Shown here piece after piece: positions 6,816-7,345 of a DNA stretch of 7,345 bases (the stretch's first letter is position 1; each line of letters begins with the position of its first letter). A model generated the notes under the pieces. That model ran no database searches. It was not told the DNA's origin and worked only from the letters and a program-made list of their open reading frames with translations. The stretch comes from an uncultured Christensenella sp. (GTDB lineage: Bacteria; Bacillota; Clostridia; Christensenellales; UBA1242). The stretch covers positions 1 through 7,345 of the forward strand of contig CAOKRZ010000043.1 in the NCBI GenBank assembly GCA_948471335.1. Direction: 5' to 3'. The translations under genes and the position numbers were made by a program.

Positions 6816-7345
6816 ATGAAAAAAGCTGCAAAGATCATTTTTCTTATAACTTTATTCACGCTCATTGTCACTTTTTTGGCTCTGGGATTCTATATCGCAT
6901 CCGTATACTCTGCAGCAGCAAAAATCCCGCTTGATGAAGAAAAACTTACCTCTCCAAGCCTTTCTGTTGCCATTTTTGACAACGAAAATAAAGAAATCAA
7001 AGAGGGAAATCTGGTCAGCAAAAAATATGTCAAATACGACAGCATTCCAGACAGCACAAAGGAAGCTTTTGTGTCAATTGAAGATAAAAACTTTTATTTG
7101 CATAACGGGGTCAACTATAAGCGCATAATAGGTGCAATGGTCAAAAACCTTAAAAGCGGGTCTTTAAAGGAAGGCGCTTCCACAATCACGCAACAGCTTG
7201 TCAAAAACACACAGCTTTCAAGCGAAAAAACTTTTAAACGAAAAATTAAAGAAGTCGCACTAAGCAGAAAAGTTGAAGAAAGGTTTTCTAAAGAAGAAAT
7301 CTTAGAGCAGTATCTTAATATAATCTATTTTGGAAACAACTGCTA
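6816..7345 (+). CDS. Class A penicillin-binding protein / peptidoglycan glycosyltransferase (GT51), 5' part
   Basis: The first 176 codons are present and the gene runs off the right edge. A GT51 enzyme polymerises lipid II into glycan strands at the outer face of the membrane. Residues 1-6 are positively charged (MKKAAK), and a hydrophobic segment at about 7-31 forms a signal anchor, so the rest is extracellular. The glycosyltransferase motifs appear in order: IEDKNFYLHNG at 88-98 with E89 as the expected catalytic Glu, EGASTITQQLVKN at 119-131 (usual form GGSTITQQLAKN), RKIKEVALSRKVEE at 142-155 and the start of YLNIIYFGN at 166-174. Whether a transpeptidase domain follows (PBP1A type, about 650-900 residues) or the protein ends as a monofunctional glycosyltransferase cannot be seen; the former is more common in Firmicutes. 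It is transcribed away from miaB and has no evident link to mismatch repair or tRNA modification. Confidence 0.93.
   Translation, partial: MKKAAKIIFLITLFTLIVTFLALGFYIASVYSAAAKIPLDEEKLTSPSLSVAIFDNENKEIKEGNLVSKKYVKYDSIPDSTKEAFVSIEDKNFYLHNGVNYKRIIGAMVKNLKSGSLKEGASTITQQLVKNTQLSSEKTFKRKIKEVALSRKVEERFSKEEILEQYLNIIYFGNNC

Noticed and set aside
6865..7128. An 87-codon plus-strand open frame
   Set aside because: It overlaps the GT51 gene in another frame; the GT51 frame has clear catalytic motifs and this one has none.
1..7345. A hidden mobile element, CRISPR array, RNA gene, defence or biosynthetic system
   Set aside because: Reading both strands, almost every base is accounted for by five recognisable housekeeping genes plus one partial gene; no direct-repeat array, terminal inverted repeats, tRNA/rRNA-like sequence or foreign-looking insert was seen.

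Overview
The window is ordinary, densely packed chromosomal DNA, A+T-rich by eye. It most likely comes from a low-GC Gram-positive bacterium of the Firmicutes (Clostridia or a related, perhaps uncultured, gut lineage). The evidence is the strong AAGGAGG-type ribosome binding sites, a MutL of the endonuclease class, the gene order miaB-mutS-mutL-miaA, and Clostridia/Bacillus-like protein motifs. TGA is used as a stop and TGG encodes Trp in these genes, so the code is the standard bacterial one and not the Mycoplasma code.

Layout. From 6691 down to 1 the minus strand carries one operon in the order miaB, mutS, mutL, miaA and the first 34 codons of a likely methionine gamma-lyase-family (PF06838, 'aluminium resistance') protein, which runs off the left edge. 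Three of the four junctions are 4-base ATGA stop/start overlaps. The fourth (mutL to miaA) is a 5-base gap with no good ribosome binding site. A near-consensus vegetative promoter lies 42 bases upstream of the miaB start. On the plus strand, divergent from miaB across a 124-base spacer, begins a class A penicillin-binding protein / monofunctional glycosyltransferase (GT51) gene, cut by the right edge.

Function. Two processes share the operon. MutS and MutL form the mismatch repair pathway (recognition, then licensed nicking by MutL, which has its own endonuclease motifs). MiaA and MiaB act in sequence on A37 of UNN-reading tRNAs: MiaA adds the isopentenyl group and MiaB methylthiolates it to ms2i6A. 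The linkage of miaA with mutL is widespread in bacteria. The GT51 gene belongs to peptidoglycan synthesis and seems unrelated apart from sharing the spacer.

I found no mobile element, CRISPR array, RNA gene, phage gene or sign of a new multi-gene system. The most notable oddity is that MiaB ends at residue 373, where the C-terminal TRAM (RNA-binding) domain would normally begin, while all six cluster-binding cysteines are intact. Lesser ones are a D-for-E change in the MutL endonuclease motif, a degenerate clamp-binding motif in MutS, the absence of hfq after miaA, and the missing ribosome binding site of miaA.
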